A DNA stretch of 64,000 nucleotides from contig NZ_CP116009.1 in NCBI RefSeq assembly GCF_027941915.1, forward strand, positions 434,001 to 498,000, read 5' to 3'. The translations under genes were made by a program, and so were the position numbers. This document shows positions 1 to 8,380 of the stretch, in pieces. Origin of the DNA: Ramlibacter tataouinensis (GTDB taxonomy: Bacteria; Pseudomonadota; Gammaproteobacteria; Burkholderiales; Burkholderiaceae_C). The notes beneath the pieces were generated by a model. The model was not told the origin of the DNA, searched no databases, and was given only the letters and a program-made list of their open reading frames with translations. Within the stretch, counting starts at the first letter, position 1; each line of letters starts with the position of its first letter.

Positions 1-279
1 CACCGCCTCGCCGGTGACGACCTCGCCGCGGGCGGGATGGCCGGTCTGCTCGAGCCGGCGCAGGCCGTCCTGCAGGATGGCCTGGTACTTGGCGCGCTCG
101 CGCTCCTCCAGTTCGACGTCGTACACGCCGCCCTCGAGCCCGACGAAGCTCATGGCCGACGGCATCACCGCCACCAGGAACAGCTCGGCGCCGGACCATT
201 GCGCGACTTCGCGGCAATCGAGCAGCGCCTTCTGGCCGGCATCGCTGCCGTCGTAGGCCAACAGGATTCGCTTGTACAT
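1..279 (-). CDS. Universal stress protein, UspA family (3' end outside window)
   Basis: The first 93 codons are present from the ATG at 279; the rest lies beyond the window start. The N-terminus MYKRILLAYDGSDAG is the usual beta1 strand and loop of the Usp fold (ILLAYDGS). It is followed by an AELFLVAV strand and an amphipathic helix rich in Glu and Arg. Usp proteins are small cytoplasmic, often nucleotide-binding dimers induced under starvation and stress. The ATP-binding G-2x-G-9x-G(S/T) motif would lie in the missing C-terminal half, so binding cannot be judged. It follows the B12 operon on the same strand after about 97 bp but is not obviously part of it. Confidence 0.9.
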   Translation of the reverse strand, partial: MYKRILLAYDGSDAGQKALLDCREVAQWSGAELFLVAVMPSAMSFVGLEGGVYDVELEERERAKYQAILQDGLRRLEQTGHPARGEVVTGEAV

Positions 280-375
280 GCGGGTCTCCCGGGAGTGCTG
301 GGTGGATCCAACCTTACCGCCGCGCAGCCGGGCCGCCACAGGGCATTAACCCGATGCTGGCACCGCAAGGCCAGC

Positions 376-1827
376 TCAAGCAATGAGGCCATCGAGGACG
401 CCGGCGTCGAAGTGGGTGTCGATGAAGGCGGCCAGGCCGTCGAACACGGCATCGAGTCCGGGCCCCGTCGAACCGAACAGCGCGCCGAGAAGCGCCGGAT
501 CCTCGAACAGGCCATGCAGGTACACGCCCAGCACGTTGCCTGCGGCGTTCTGCCAGGCCAGGCCCTGCGCCATCGCCACGCGTGCGAGCGCCATCCCGGC
601 GTGCTGGGCGGTGCGGCCATGGCGGATCTCGTAGCCGCGCACCGGCAGGCCCGAGAGCGCCGACCACGGACCCTGCAGCGGGCCGAAGCGCGCCTGCGTG
701 CGCCGCACCGTCTTGTCGGGCGCGAAGGCGGTCACCAGCGGCAGCAGGCCGAGGCCCGGCCCGTTGCCGTCGATGCCGTGCGGATCGACCAGCGCCTCGC
801 CCAGCATCTGCAGCCCGCCGCAGATGCCCAGCACCGCACCACCGCCCTCCGCGTGGGCGGCGATCGCCGGCGCCAGCCGCTGCGCGCGCAGCCAGGCCAG
901 GTCGCTGCTGGTGTGCTTGGAGCCGGGCAGCACGATCCAGTCCGCGCCGTCGAGTTCCGCGGGGCTGCGCGCCCAGCGCACCCGCACGCCGGGCAGTGCG
1001 AACAGCGGCTGGAACTCGTCGTGGTTGCTGATGCGCGGGTAGGCGACGATGGCCACGGTCGTGCGCCCCCTGCCGCCGGCCGGGCCGGGCTGCGCTGCCG
1101 GCTCGTCGATCGCCAGCCCGTCCTCCTGCGGCAGGCCGTGCCCGCGCCACATCGGCAGCGTCGCCACGGTCGGCACGCCGGTGAGCTGCTGCAGCTGCTG
1201 CGGGCCGGGCGCCAGCAGCGCCGCATCGCCGCGGAACTTGTTCAGCACGAAGCCGCGCATCAGCCTGCGCTCGCGCTCGTCCAGCAGCGCCCAGGTGCCG
1301 TACAGGTGGGCGAACGCGCCGCCGCGGTCGATGTCGGTGACCAGCAGGCAGCGCGCATCCGCATGCAGCGCGGTGCGCAGGTTGACGATGTCGTCGTCCT
1401 TCAGGTTGATCTCGGCCGGCGATCCCGCGCCCTCGATCACCACCACGTCGTTCTGCGCCCGCAGCTCGTCGAGCGCTGCGGCCACCTGCGGCCACACGCG
1501 GGCGCTGCGCCCGCGCCAGGGCGTGCGCGACAGGCCTTCGTCGACTTGCCCGAGCAGGACCACCTGGCTGCGCGTGTCGGACTCGGGCTTGAGCAGCAGC
1601 GGGTTCATGCGCACGTCCGGCTCGGCCCGCGCCGCCAGCGCCTGGAAGTACTGCGCGCTGCCGATCTCGCCGCCGGCCACCACGCGCGCGTTGTTGCTCA
1701 TGTTCTGCGCCTTGAACGGCGCCACCGTCAGGCCCTGGCGCGCGTAGCGGCGGCACAGGGCGGTGGCCAGCCAGCTCTTGCCGGCGCCGCTGGTGGTGCC
1801 CAGCACCATGACGCAGCGCGCGGTCAT
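376..1827 (-). CDS. cobQ: Cobyric acid synthase (glutamine-hydrolysing)
   Basis: Predicted to amidate four side chains of adenosylcobyrinic acid a,c-diamide using glutamine and ATP in cobalamin synthesis. The protein is 483 residues. The N-terminal dethiobiotin-synthetase-like domain starts VMVLGTTSGAGKSW (P-loop around residues 9-18), followed by FKAQNMSNNA and the EGAGSPAEINL strand. A C-terminal class I glutaminase domain carries the nucleophile in GICGGLQMLG (Cys336) and a late YLHGLFEDP His. The open frame runs upstream to 2037, but homology begins at the ATG at 1827 (MTARCVMVLG), so that start is used. It is the last gene of the B12 operon, 55 bp after the ABC ATPase gene. No other corrin-ring gene is in the window, so the organism's full pathway cannot be inferred. 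Confidence 0.95.
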   Translation of the reverse strand: MTARCVMVLGTTSGAGKSWLATALCRRYARQGLTVAPFKAQNMSNNARVVAGGEIGSAQYFQALAARAEPDVRMNPLLLKPESDTRSQVVLLGQVDEGLSRTPWRGRSARVWPQVAAALDELRAQNDVVVIEGAGSPAEINLKDDDIVNLRTALHADARCLLVTDIDRGGAFAHLYGTWALLDERERRLMRGFVLNKFRGDAALLAPGPQQLQQLTGVPTVATLPMWRGHGLPQEDGLAIDEPAAQPGPAGGRGRTTVAIVAYPRISNHDEFQPLFALPGVRVRWARSPAELDGADWIVLPGSKHTSSDLAWLRAQRLAPAIAAHAEGGGAVLGICGGLQMLGEALVDPHGIDGNGPGLGLLPLVTAFAPDKTVRRTQARFGPLQGPWSALSGLPVRGYEIRHGRTAQHAGMALARVAMAQGLAWQNAAGNVLGVYLHGLFEDPALLGALFGSTGPGLDAVFDGLAAFIDTHFDAGVLDGLIA

Positions 1828-1882
1828 CGCCGGGCCTTTGCCGCGGCGCGCCGGGCCCTGGGCTCGCAGGCGATGCGGCGGC

Positions 1883-2659
1883 TCATGGTTCGGCCAGCGC
1901 CACCCAGTGGCGATCCAGCGCGTGGACCCGGATGCGGCCGTCGAACACCTGGCGCACGGCTTCGTGGGTGGCGCCGTCGTGCGTCGGTCCGTGGTGCAGC
2001 ACGCGCCCGTCGGCCACCACCAGCAGGTCGTCCGCACGCAGCGCCAGCGTGAGCTCGTGCAGCACGGTGACGGCGGTGCCGCCGCCGGCCACGTGGCGGC
2101 GCACCAGCGCCAGCACGTCGGCCTGGTGCGGCGGGTCCAGGTTGGCCAGCGGCTCGTCCATCAGCAGCACCGGCGCCTGCACCGCCAGCGCACGGGCCAG
2201 CAGCACGCGCTGGCGCTCGCCGCCGGACAACTGGCCGAGCGGCCGCGCCCGCCAGTCCCAGCACTGGGTCTGGCGCATCGCGTCCTCCACGCCGGCGTGG
2301 TCGGCGGCGGTGGGCGCAGCCAGCCAGGGGTGGTGCGGCAGGCGGCCCAGCATGGCGACGTCCCAGGCCCGCAGGTCCTCGGCACCGGCTTCCTGGCCCT
2401 GTCCCAGCCAGGCCAGGGCGCGGGCGCGCTCGCGGCGGGGCCAGTCGGGCACGGGGCGCCCGAGCAGGTCGACCCGGCCCTGCACGGGCAGCAGCTGCGC
2501 CAGCGCCTTCAGCAGCGTCGTCTTGCCGGCGCCGTTGGGCCCGACCACCGCCGTCCAGCGGCCCTGCGGCAGCGACAGGTCGACGCCGCGCAGCACCTCG
2601 CGGCCGGCCAGCGTCACCCGCAGGCCCTGGGCGGCGAGCGCCGGCACCGCCCGGTTCAT
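1883..2659 (-). CDS. btuD: Cobalamin ABC transporter ATP-binding protein
   Basis: 258-residue ATPase of the FecE/BtuD family, predicted to drive B12 import through the permease encoded just upstream. It has a Walker [10 protein letters not shown] (about residues 40-48), a signature LSGGERQRV, Walker B VLLMDEPLANLD and a switch His in VLHELTLAL. It overlaps the permease gene by 4 bp (ATGA). Siderophore importers look similar, but the B12 riboswitch and cob genes support cobalamin. Confidence 0.93.
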   Translation of the reverse strand: MNRAVPALAAQGLRVTLAGREVLRGVDLSLPQGRWTAVVGPNGAGKTTLLKALAQLLPVQGRVDLLGRPVPDWPRRERARALAWLGQGQEAGAEDLRAWDVAMLGRLPHHPWLAAPTAADHAGVEDAMRQTQCWDWRARPLGQLSGGERQRVLLARALAVQAPVLLMDEPLANLDPPHQADVLALVRRHVAGGGTAVTVLHELTLALRADDLLVVADGRVLHHGPTHDGATHEAVRQVFDGRIRVHALDRHWVALAEP

Positions 2660-3708
2660 GCCGCCCTCCGGTGCATCAGCCAGAGCAGGTAGGCGCCGCC
2701 CAGCAACGCGGTGAGCACGCCCACCGGCAGTTCGCGCGGCGCCAGCAGCCAGCGCGAGAGCACGTCGGCCGCCAGCAGCAGCACGCCGCCGGCCAGCGCC
2801 GACAGCGCCAGCAGCGCCCGGTGCGTCGGCCGCACGGCGGAGCGCACGATGTGCGGCGCCACCAGGCCGACGAAGGCGATCAGGCCGACCTGCGCGACCG
2901 CCGCCCCGGTGGCCAGCGCGATCGCGCCGACCAGGCCCCGGCGCACCGCGTTCAAGGACAGGCCCAGGCTGGCGGCCGCGGCTTCACCCAGCGCCAGGGC
3001 ATCGAGCGCCGGGCTGAGCACCAGCGCACCCGCCAGCACCAGCGCGCCCATCGCCGCCAGCAGCAGCGTGCCGGTCCAGCCGAGCAGGCCGGTGGTGCCG
3101 AGCAGGAACGCCTGCATGGCCCGCAGCACGTCGGGCGACCACAGCATCACCAGCGCGGCCAGCGCGCCGAACACCACGCCGACGATCACGCCGGCCAGCA
3201 GCAGCCGCAGCGTGTGCTGCACGCCGCGCGCCAGCACCAGCGTGAGCAGCACCGCGGCCATCGCGCCGAGGAAGCCGGCGCCGGCCAGGCCCAGTTGCGC
3301 CAGCGCGCCGGCGGCCGTCCCCGGCGCCGCCCCCATCGCCACCAGCAGCACGGCGACGCCGAAGGCTGCGCCGGTGGAGCTGCCCATCAAATACGGATCG
3401 GCCAGCGGGTTGCGGAACAGGCCCTGCGCCAGGGCGCCGGCCAGCCCGAGCAGCGCGCCGGCGAGCCAGGCGCCCAGGCTGCGCGGCACGCGGATGTCCC
3501 AGGTGATGGCGCGCGCGGCTTCCGTGCCGTCCCACAGCGGCTCCCAGCCGAGCGAGCCGACGGCGGCGCCCAGCAGCAGCAGCAGCAGGCTGGCGGCCAG
3601 CGCCGCGCCGGTGAACCAGCGCACGCGCCGGGCCTGCGCGTCCAGCCAGGCATCGGTGCGGCTCGCCGCGGTGCGCCCGGTCTCCAGGGTCTTGTCGGCG
3701 CTGTTCAT
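2656..3708 (-). CDS. btuC: Cobalamin ABC transporter permease (FecCD family)
   Basis: 350-residue inner-membrane permease with about ten hydrophobic helices. Family motifs visible include PRSLGAWLAGALLGLAGA, FRNPLADPYLMGSSTGAA and, near the C-terminus, FVGLVAPHIVR. It should form the BtuC2D2 channel receiving B12 from BtuF. The open frame continues upstream to 4419, but that part is a shadow of the binding-protein gene. The ATG at 3708 overlaps the btuF stop by 4 bp, typical of translational coupling. The N-terminal extension before the first helix is about 35 hydrophilic residues. Confidence 0.93.
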   Translation of the reverse strand: MNSADKTLETGRTAASRTDAWLDAQARRVRWFTGAALAASLLLLLLGAAVGSLGWEPLWDGTEAARAITWDIRVPRSLGAWLAGALLGLAGALAQGLFRNPLADPYLMGSSTGAAFGVAVLLVAMGAAPGTAAGALAQLGLAGAGFLGAMAAVLLTLVLARGVQHTLRLLLAGVIVGVVFGALAALVMLWSPDVLRAMQAFLLGTTGLLGWTGTLLLAAMGALVLAGALVLSPALDALALGEAAAASLGLSLNAVRRGLVGAIALATGAAVAQVGLIAFVGLVAPHIVRSAVRPTHRALLALSALAGGVLLLAADVLSRWLLAPRELPVGVLTALLGGAYLLWLMHRRAA

Positions 3709-4568
3709 CGGTGCTCGGCCAGCCGCCCCGCCAGGCAGTCGGCCATCAGTTGCGCCGCGTCGGCCAGCCGCGGCCCCGGCCGGGCGAGCACGTCGCCCTG
3801 CTCCGCCGTGAAGCGGCATACGCGGCCTTCGCGCAGGGCCCGGATGCGCGGCCAGCCCGGCCGCGCCGCGAGCGCCGCGGCATCGCGCTGCCAGGCCATG
3901 ATCACCTGCGGGTCGGCGCGCACCACGAACTCGGGGTTGAGCAGCGGCACCGTGCCCAGCCGGCCCGGCACCACGTTCACCGCCCCGAGCCGCGCCAGGA
4001 TCTCGCCGATGTGGGACGACTCGCTGGCCGCATAGGGGCCGCTGCTCACCTCGAAGTAGACGGTCGTGCCGCGGCGCTCGCGCGGCACGCTGCGGGCGGC
4101 GGCATCGACGCCGGCGCCGATGCGCTGCCACACGGCCTCGGCGCCGCCCACCTGCAGCGCGTCGGCGACCCCCGCCAGCACGCGGCGCACGTCGGCCAGG
4201 GTCTTGATGTCGAAGCCCATCACCGGCAGCCCCAGCGCCTGCAGGCGGCCGAGCGCACGCGAGGTGGACGACAGCAGCACCAGGTCGGGTTGCAGGCCGA
4301 CGATGCGCTCGATGCGCGGGTCGTCCACGCCGCCGACGCGCGGCAGCGATTGCACCGATGCCGGCCAGTTGGCGTAGTCGTCGACGCCCACCAGCCGGTC
4401 GCAGGCGCCCAGCGCGCACACGGTCTCGCCCAGCGAAGGCAGCAGCGTCACGATGCGGCGGGGCGGCTGGCGCAGCTCCACCGCCACGCCGCGGTCGTCG
4501 GTCACGGTGACGGCCAGGACCGGCGCCGCGGCCAGCACGAATATCAGCGCGGCCAGCAGGCGCCTCAT
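3705..4568 (-). CDS. btuF: Periplasmic cobalamin-binding protein (BtuF type)
   Basis: 287 residues with a clear Sec signal peptide (MRRLLAALIFVLAAAPVLA). The mature part has the helical-backbone binding-protein fold: PRRIVTLLPSLGETVCALGA, DDPRIERIVGLQPDLVL, then a second lobe with LAWQRD-type sequence near the end. It binds B12 in the periplasm and delivers it to BtuC. Its start overlaps the cobU-like stop by 4 bp and its end overlaps btuC by 4 bp. This is the exported one of two BtuF-like proteins in the operon. Confidence 0.9.
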   Translation of the reverse strand: MRRLLAALIFVLAAAPVLAVTVTDDRGVAVELRQPPRRIVTLLPSLGETVCALGACDRLVGVDDYANWPASVQSLPRVGGVDDPRIERIVGLQPDLVLLSSTSRALGRLQALGLPVMGFDIKTLADVRRVLAGVADALQVGGAEAVWQRIGAGVDAAARSVPRERRGTTVYFEVSSGPYAASESSHIGEILARLGAVNVVPGRLGTVPLLNPEFVVRADPQVIMAWQRDAAALAARPGWPRIRALREGRVCRFTAEQGDVLARPGPRLADAAQLMADCLAGRLAEHR

Positions 4569-5158
4569 GCGCTTGCCTTCAGCACCAGAGGCAGGCCGTT
4601 GGACATCAGCGTGACCCGTTCGCAGGCCGCCGCGGCCTGCCGGTCGAGCCGGCCCAGGGTCTCGGCGTACTGGCGCGCATCGCGGCCGCCCAGGTCACCG
4701 GCATCGCCGGCGTGGCCGACCAGCACCAGCGGACCGGCGCAGGCAGCGATGGCATCCGCCAGCGACGCAGGCGGCGCCCCCTCGGCCCTTCTTCCAGGGT
4801 CGGCGATCAGGTCATGGCCGGACGGCTGATCCACCGTCCCCATCATCAGCGCCGTCAGCCACAGCGTCAGGGCATCGGCCACCACCAGCGTGCCGGGCCG
4901 GCTGCTGGCGCCCAGCGCGTGCGCCAGCGCCAGCGGCTCCTCCGCCGTGCGCAGGCGGCCCGGCGCCGCGTCGCGGGCCGCCCGCGCGACCCGCTCGCGC
5001 ATCTCCGCGTCCCAGGCCTGGGCGCAGGCCACGTAGATGGCCTCGTGCGCCGCCGACAGCGACAGCCAGGCGCCGGCGAGCGCGACCGCGCGCGCGGCCT
5101 GGCCGCCTGCCGGCGTCCCCAGCACCAGCTCGCTGCGGGCCACGCGCAGGTCAGCCAT
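4565..5158 (-). CDS. cobU: CobU-like protein with a degenerate P-loop
   Basis: 197 residues, the usual length for adenosylcobinamide kinase/guanylyltransferase, the enzyme that activates salvaged cobinamide. Conserved pieces include LVVADALTLWLTALM (CobU: DCLTLWLTN), LVLVGHAGDAG at the position of CobU's VSNEVG strand, and a C-terminal MSNGLPLVLK. The N-terminal nucleotide loop, normally GGxRSGKSxxAE, reads GTPAGGQAARAV here: the P-loop Lys and Ser/Thr are missing. The His of the nucleotidyl-transfer region (CobU RIxHHxxxR) also appears replaced by Ala (RVARAARDAA). It may be inactive, altered in reaction, or use only part of the fold. It is translationally coupled to both neighbours. Confidence 0.72.
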   Translation of the reverse strand: MADLRVARSELVLGTPAGGQAARAVALAGAWLSLSAAHEAIYVACAQAWDAEMRERVARAARDAAPGRLRTAEEPLALAHALGASSRPGTLVVADALTLWLTALMMGTVDQPSGHDLIADPGRRAEGAPPASLADAIAACAGPLVLVGHAGDAGDLGGRDARQYAETLGRLDRQAAAACERVTLMSNGLPLVLKASA

Positions 5159-5960
5159 GGCGGGCGCCCCAGTCCATGACGATGCGGTGCAGCTGCTCGA
5201 CGCCGTCGGTCAGCGCCGCCGGCCCGGGCTGCAGGATGTCGGCCGACTTGATCTCGAACAGCTGGCCGTCGCGCACCGCGTTCACCTGCTGCCAGCCGGG
5301 CCGCGCGGCGACGCGCTCAGGCCTGAATTTCTTGCCGCACCAGGAGCCGATCACGATGTCCGGGTTACGCCGCACCACCTCGCCGGGATCGGCCAGGATG
5401 CGGTCCTTGCCCAGCGGCTGCGCCGCCAGCTCGGGAAAGCAATCGTCACCGCCGGCGATGCCCAGCAGCTCGCTGACCCAGCGGATGCCGCTGATCAGCG
5501 GCTCGTCCCATTCCTCGAAGAACACGCGCGGGCGGCGCGGCAGCGCCGCCGCCGCCGCGCGGATCGCGTCGAGCCGCTCGCGCATCGCCTGCAGCAGCTC
5601 CAGCCCGCGCTCGGCGCGGCCGACCAGGGCTGCCACCTGGAACAGCATGGCGAAGACCTGATCGACGCTGCGCTGGTTGAAGATGGTGACCTGCACGCCG
5701 CGCCGCACCAGCTCGGCGGCGATGTCGGCCTGCAGGTCGGAGAAGCCGAACACGCAGTCCGGCTCCAGCGCCAGGATCCGGTCGATCTTCGCCGAGGTGA
5801 AGGCGCTGACCCGCGGCTTGTCCTGGCGCGCCCTAGGCGGGCGCACCGTGTAGCCGGAGATGCCCACGATCCGCGCCTCCTCGCCGAGCAGGTACAGCCA
5901 TTCGGTCGTCTCCTCGGTGAGGCAGACGATGCGGCGCGGTCCGCAGGGCAAGGCGATCAT
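5151..5960 (-). CDS. Leaderless cobalamin-binding (BtuF-like) protein
   Basis: 269 residues of the ABC-type helical-backbone binding-protein family: PRRIVCLTEETTEWLYLLGE at the N-terminus, DRILALEPDCVFGFSDLQAD in lobe one, FEEWDEPLISGIRWVSELL in lobe two, and the WCGKKF segment. Unlike the second BtuF in this operon, no signal peptide is visible: the frame begins MIALPCGPRRIV directly on the fold. There is no room for a leader, since the gene starts 10 bp after btuB. It may act in the cytoplasm, for instance as a corrinoid carrier or sensor, or be exported by an unrecognised route. Homologues annotated as cobalamin-binding proteins are known. Confidence 0.8.
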   Translation of the reverse strand: MIALPCGPRRIVCLTEETTEWLYLLGEEARIVGISGYTVRPPRARQDKPRVSAFTSAKIDRILALEPDCVFGFSDLQADIAAELVRRGVQVTIFNQRSVDQVFAMLFQVAALVGRAERGLELLQAMRERLDAIRAAAAALPRRPRVFFEEWDEPLISGIRWVSELLGIAGGDDCFPELAAQPLGKDRILADPGEVVRRNPDIVIGSWCGKKFRPERVAARPGWQQVNAVRDGQLFEIKSADILQPGPAALTDGVEQLHRIVMDWGARHG

Positions 5961-5969
5961 CGGGCCACT

Positions 5970-7787
5970 TTACTTCGGCTGCCAGCGCAGGGTCAGGTAG
6001 AACTCGCGCCCCGGCTGGTTGTAGCCGTAGGCGGTTTCGTAGCGCCTGTCGGCCAGGTTGTTCAGCCGGGCCTGGAGCGACCACCCGGGCGCGAACCGCC
6101 AGTCGGCGTAGAGATCGGCCGTGGCGTAGCCGCCCAGAGGCTGCGAGTTGGCCACGTCGTCGTAGCGTTTGCCGACGCCCAGCAGGTTGGCTCCCACGGT
6201 CCACTTCGAATCGACCTGCCAGTCGGCGCCCAGGTTGGCGGCATGGCGGGCCCGGCGCGGCAGCAACTGCTGGGTCACGGCGTTGCGGGGATCCAGGAAT
6301 TCCAGGTTGGCGCGCAGCGCCACACGCTCCACCTTCCCCGTGTACCCCAGCGACCAGCCGTCGATGCGCACCCGCGGGATGTTCACCGGCAGGGTGGTGT
6401 TGGTCATGAAGCCGCGGATGCGGTTGTCGAACCGCACCAGCCTGAGCTCGTGCTCGCCGGCGGTGTAGGTCACGCCCAGGTCCGTGTTGCGGCCGCGCTC
6501 AGGCTGCAGCAGCGGATTGCCGAAGCGCGGGAAGTACAGCTGGTTGAACGAAGGCGCGACGAAGGACGTGCCATGCGAGGCATGCACCCGCCATGCGGGC
6601 GAGAAGCGGTAGCCGTAGCCGGCAAACCAGGTGTCGGCCGTGCCGAACTGCGAGTTGCGGTCGCGGCGTGCATTGGCCTGCCAGCTGTGGCCACCCGTGC
6701 TGCCGTTCAGGCCCAGGAACACCGCGTCGATCGCGCGCGAGCTGACGGTGTAGGCGGTGGTGGCGTCCACGTCCTGCTCGCGCCGTTCCAGGCCGGCGAG
6801 CACCGCACCCAGCGGCGAGTCGACGTGGTTCTGCCAGGTCCACTGAGTCTCGCGCGTGCGGAACGCACCCGGGAAGTTCGCCTCGATGATGTTCGCGGTG
6901 TCGCTCGCCTGCGAGACCCGCAACTCCGTGCGCCAGCCCTCCAGCACGCGCCCTTCGACGCCGGCACGGGCCGTGGTGGCGCGGATCGCGGTGCGCGCGT
7001 TCACGCCCAGGCCGTCGTCGTACCAGCTGATGCCGTCCGAATGCATCAGGCCCGCATCCGCGCGCCAGCCGCCGCCGAAGTCATGGCTCACGGAGGCGTT
7101 GACCGCGTCCTGGTAGAAGGGGTCCACGTCCGGGTTGTAGTTGCCGAACGGGACGTAGGGCTGGGTGCTGTTGAAGCCGCGCTCGCGCAGGCGCTGTGCG
7201 CCGAGGGCGTAGCGCCAGCCGCCCTGCCCTCCTTGCAGGCCGCCTGCCGCGAGCCAGTGGCGGTTGCTGCCGGCGGTCAGGGCGGCGTGCGGATGGAAGC
7301 CTTCCTGGCCGCGCCGCGTGAACACCTGCACGACGCCGCCCACGCCCTCGCTGCCGTACAGCGCGGAGGCCGGACCCTTGAGGATCTCGATGCGCTCGAT
7401 CATCTCCACCGGCAGGGCGTCCCAGGTCGGCGTGCCGGCGGTGGCCGAACCGATGCGCACGCCGTCGACCATCAGGATGGTGTGGCGGTTCTCGGCGCCG
7501 CGGATGAACACGCTCGGCTGCTTGCCGCGGCCGCCGTTGGAGGACATCTGCACGCCGGCAGTGCGCGCAAGCAGTTCCGGCAGGGTGCGGGCGGACGAGG
7601 CCTCGATGGCGGCGCGGTCGACCACCTGCACCTCGCTGACCAGGTCATCCGCCAGGGTGGGCGAACGGGTGGCGGTGACGACGGTGGGCTTGAGCGTGCC
7701 CGTCTGGGCGTGCGTGAAGACAGGGAAACAGGCAGCGAGCGCCAGCGACAGCCGGGCCAGTCGCGCCGAGGAACGGAAAGCGTTCAT
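5970..7787 (-). CDS. btuB: TonB-dependent outer-membrane cobalamin receptor
   Basis: 605 residues. A signal peptide (MNAFRSSARLARLSLALAACFPVFTHAQ) is followed by a short TonB-box-like segment (LKPTVVTATRS), a plug domain (about 45-155: ARTAGVQMSSNGGRG, HTILMVDGVRIG, IERIEILKGPASALYGSEGVGGVVQVFTR) and a long beta-barrel ending in LTLRWQPK. It moves B12 across the outer membrane using TonB energy. The open frame extends upstream to 8174 through the riboswitch, so the ATG at 7787 with the signal peptide is the start. First gene of the operon and directly under riboswitch control. Confidence 0.94.
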   Translation of the reverse strand: MNAFRSSARLARLSLALAACFPVFTHAQTGTLKPTVVTATRSPTLADDLVSEVQVVDRAAIEASSARTLPELLARTAGVQMSSNGGRGKQPSVFIRGAENRHTILMVDGVRIGSATAGTPTWDALPVEMIERIEILKGPASALYGSEGVGGVVQVFTRRGQEGFHPHAALTAGSNRHWLAAGGLQGGQGGWRYALGAQRLRERGFNSTQPYVPFGNYNPDVDPFYQDAVNASVSHDFGGGWRADAGLMHSDGISWYDDGLGVNARTAIRATTARAGVEGRVLEGWRTELRVSQASDTANIIEANFPGAFRTRETQWTWQNHVDSPLGAVLAGLERREQDVDATTAYTVSSRAIDAVFLGLNGSTGGHSWQANARRDRNSQFGTADTWFAGYGYRFSPAWRVHASHGTSFVAPSFNQLYFPRFGNPLLQPERGRNTDLGVTYTAGEHELRLVRFDNRIRGFMTNTTLPVNIPRVRIDGWSLGYTGKVERVALRANLEFLDPRNAVTQQLLPRRARHAANLGADWQVDSKWTVGANLLGVGKRYDDVANSQPLGGYATADLYADWRFAPGWSLQARLNNLADRRYETAYGYNQPGREFYLTLRWQPK

Positions 7788-7867
7788 GGAAACGAGAAAG
7801 CAAGCGAGCCCCGGCCGGCTTCCCCGCCGGCATATGGGGCAATACGGCCGCGCAAGCGCAGCCACCT

Positions 7868-8118
7868 CGTTGGCCGGTATCCGGGCTGGCGGAGGACGCC
7901 TCCATCGCCTTCCCGGCGGCGTGAGTTTCGGCACGCGCGCCAGTGGCTTGCTGTGATGGGGCGGGCGCCTGCGGGGCAGGCGCCTCCGCTTACCGTTGCG
8001 GGGGCAGCGCAGGTTGGCTCGCTTTCCGCGCGGGCGCGGCGATTGCCACGCTGGCGGAGCAGGCTCCCTGCTTCCCGTTGAACTGCGGCATGCGAACCAC
8101 ACCGCGGGCACCAACGCG
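7868..8118 (-). promoter_or_regulatory. Cobalamin (B12/AdoCbl) riboswitch
   Basis: Reading the minus strand downstream from 8118, the class signatures occur in order: GGTGCC, then AACGGGAAGCAGGGAG, GCTGCCCCCGCAACGGTAAG, GCCACTG, GCCGGGAAGGCGATGG, and the B12 box AGCCCGGATACCGGCC at 7872-7889. This is the standard order of the cobalamin riboswitch core. It sits in the btuB leader with about 80 nt between the B12 box and the ATG. It should lower expression of the operon when adenosylcobalamin is abundant, probably by masking the btuB ribosome site; no U-rich terminator was seen. Confidence 0.93.
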
Positions 8119-8121
8119 TCG

Positions 8122-8155
8122 ATTCTAGGCGCAAGGCGAGCCGCAACCCTACAAT
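8122..8155. promoter_or_regulatory. Back-to-back -10 elements for btuB and TIGR02449-zapA
   Basis: On the minus strand TAGAAT (8127 to 8122) lies just upstream of the riboswitch. On the plus strand TACAAT (8150-8155) lies 11 bp before the TIGR02449 start. Both fit a sigma70 -10 box; matching -35 boxes are poor. The two divergent transcripts would start within about 50 bp of each other. Confidence 0.4.
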
Positions 8156-8166
8156 CCCTTACAGCC

Positions 8167-8379
8167 ATGGCCACCGCTTCCCAGGTCGATCAAATCGCCG
8201 AACGCGTCGAGCGCCTGCTCGTGCGCTACGAGGAGCTGCAGCGCACCAACGCGCTGCTGCAGCAGCAAGTGGACGCGCTCACCCAGGAACGGGATTCGCT
8301 CAAGTCGCGCCTGTCGGCGGCGCGGGCGCGGGTCGATGCGCTGCTCGAGCGCCTGCCCGACATGAACTCGGCCACCTGA
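8167..8379 (+). CDS. TIGR02449-family coiled-coil protein
   Basis: 70 residues, almost entirely one amphipathic coiled coil (VDQIAERVERLLVRYEELQRTNALLQQQVDALTQERDSL) with heptad Leu and Gln. This small family is regularly found just ahead of zapA and resembles ZapB in character, suggesting a division-ring accessory role, although that is not proven. The ATG at 8167 is 11 bp after a TACAAT -10-like box. It ends 1 bp before zapA. Confidence 0.8.
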   Translation: MATASQVDQIAERVERLLVRYEELQRTNALLQQQVDALTQERDSLKSRLSAARARVDALLERLPDMNSAT

Positions 8380-8380
8380 C

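Noticed and set aside
37..2052. 671-codon plus-strand frame opposite usp and cobQ
   Set aside because: Composition is Arg/Gln/His/Ala-rich with no domain; it mirrors the cobQ coding strand.
5037..8081. 1014-codon plus-strand frame opposite btuB
   Set aside because: It is antisense to genes with clear domains and runs through the riboswitch; typical of high-GC shadow frames.
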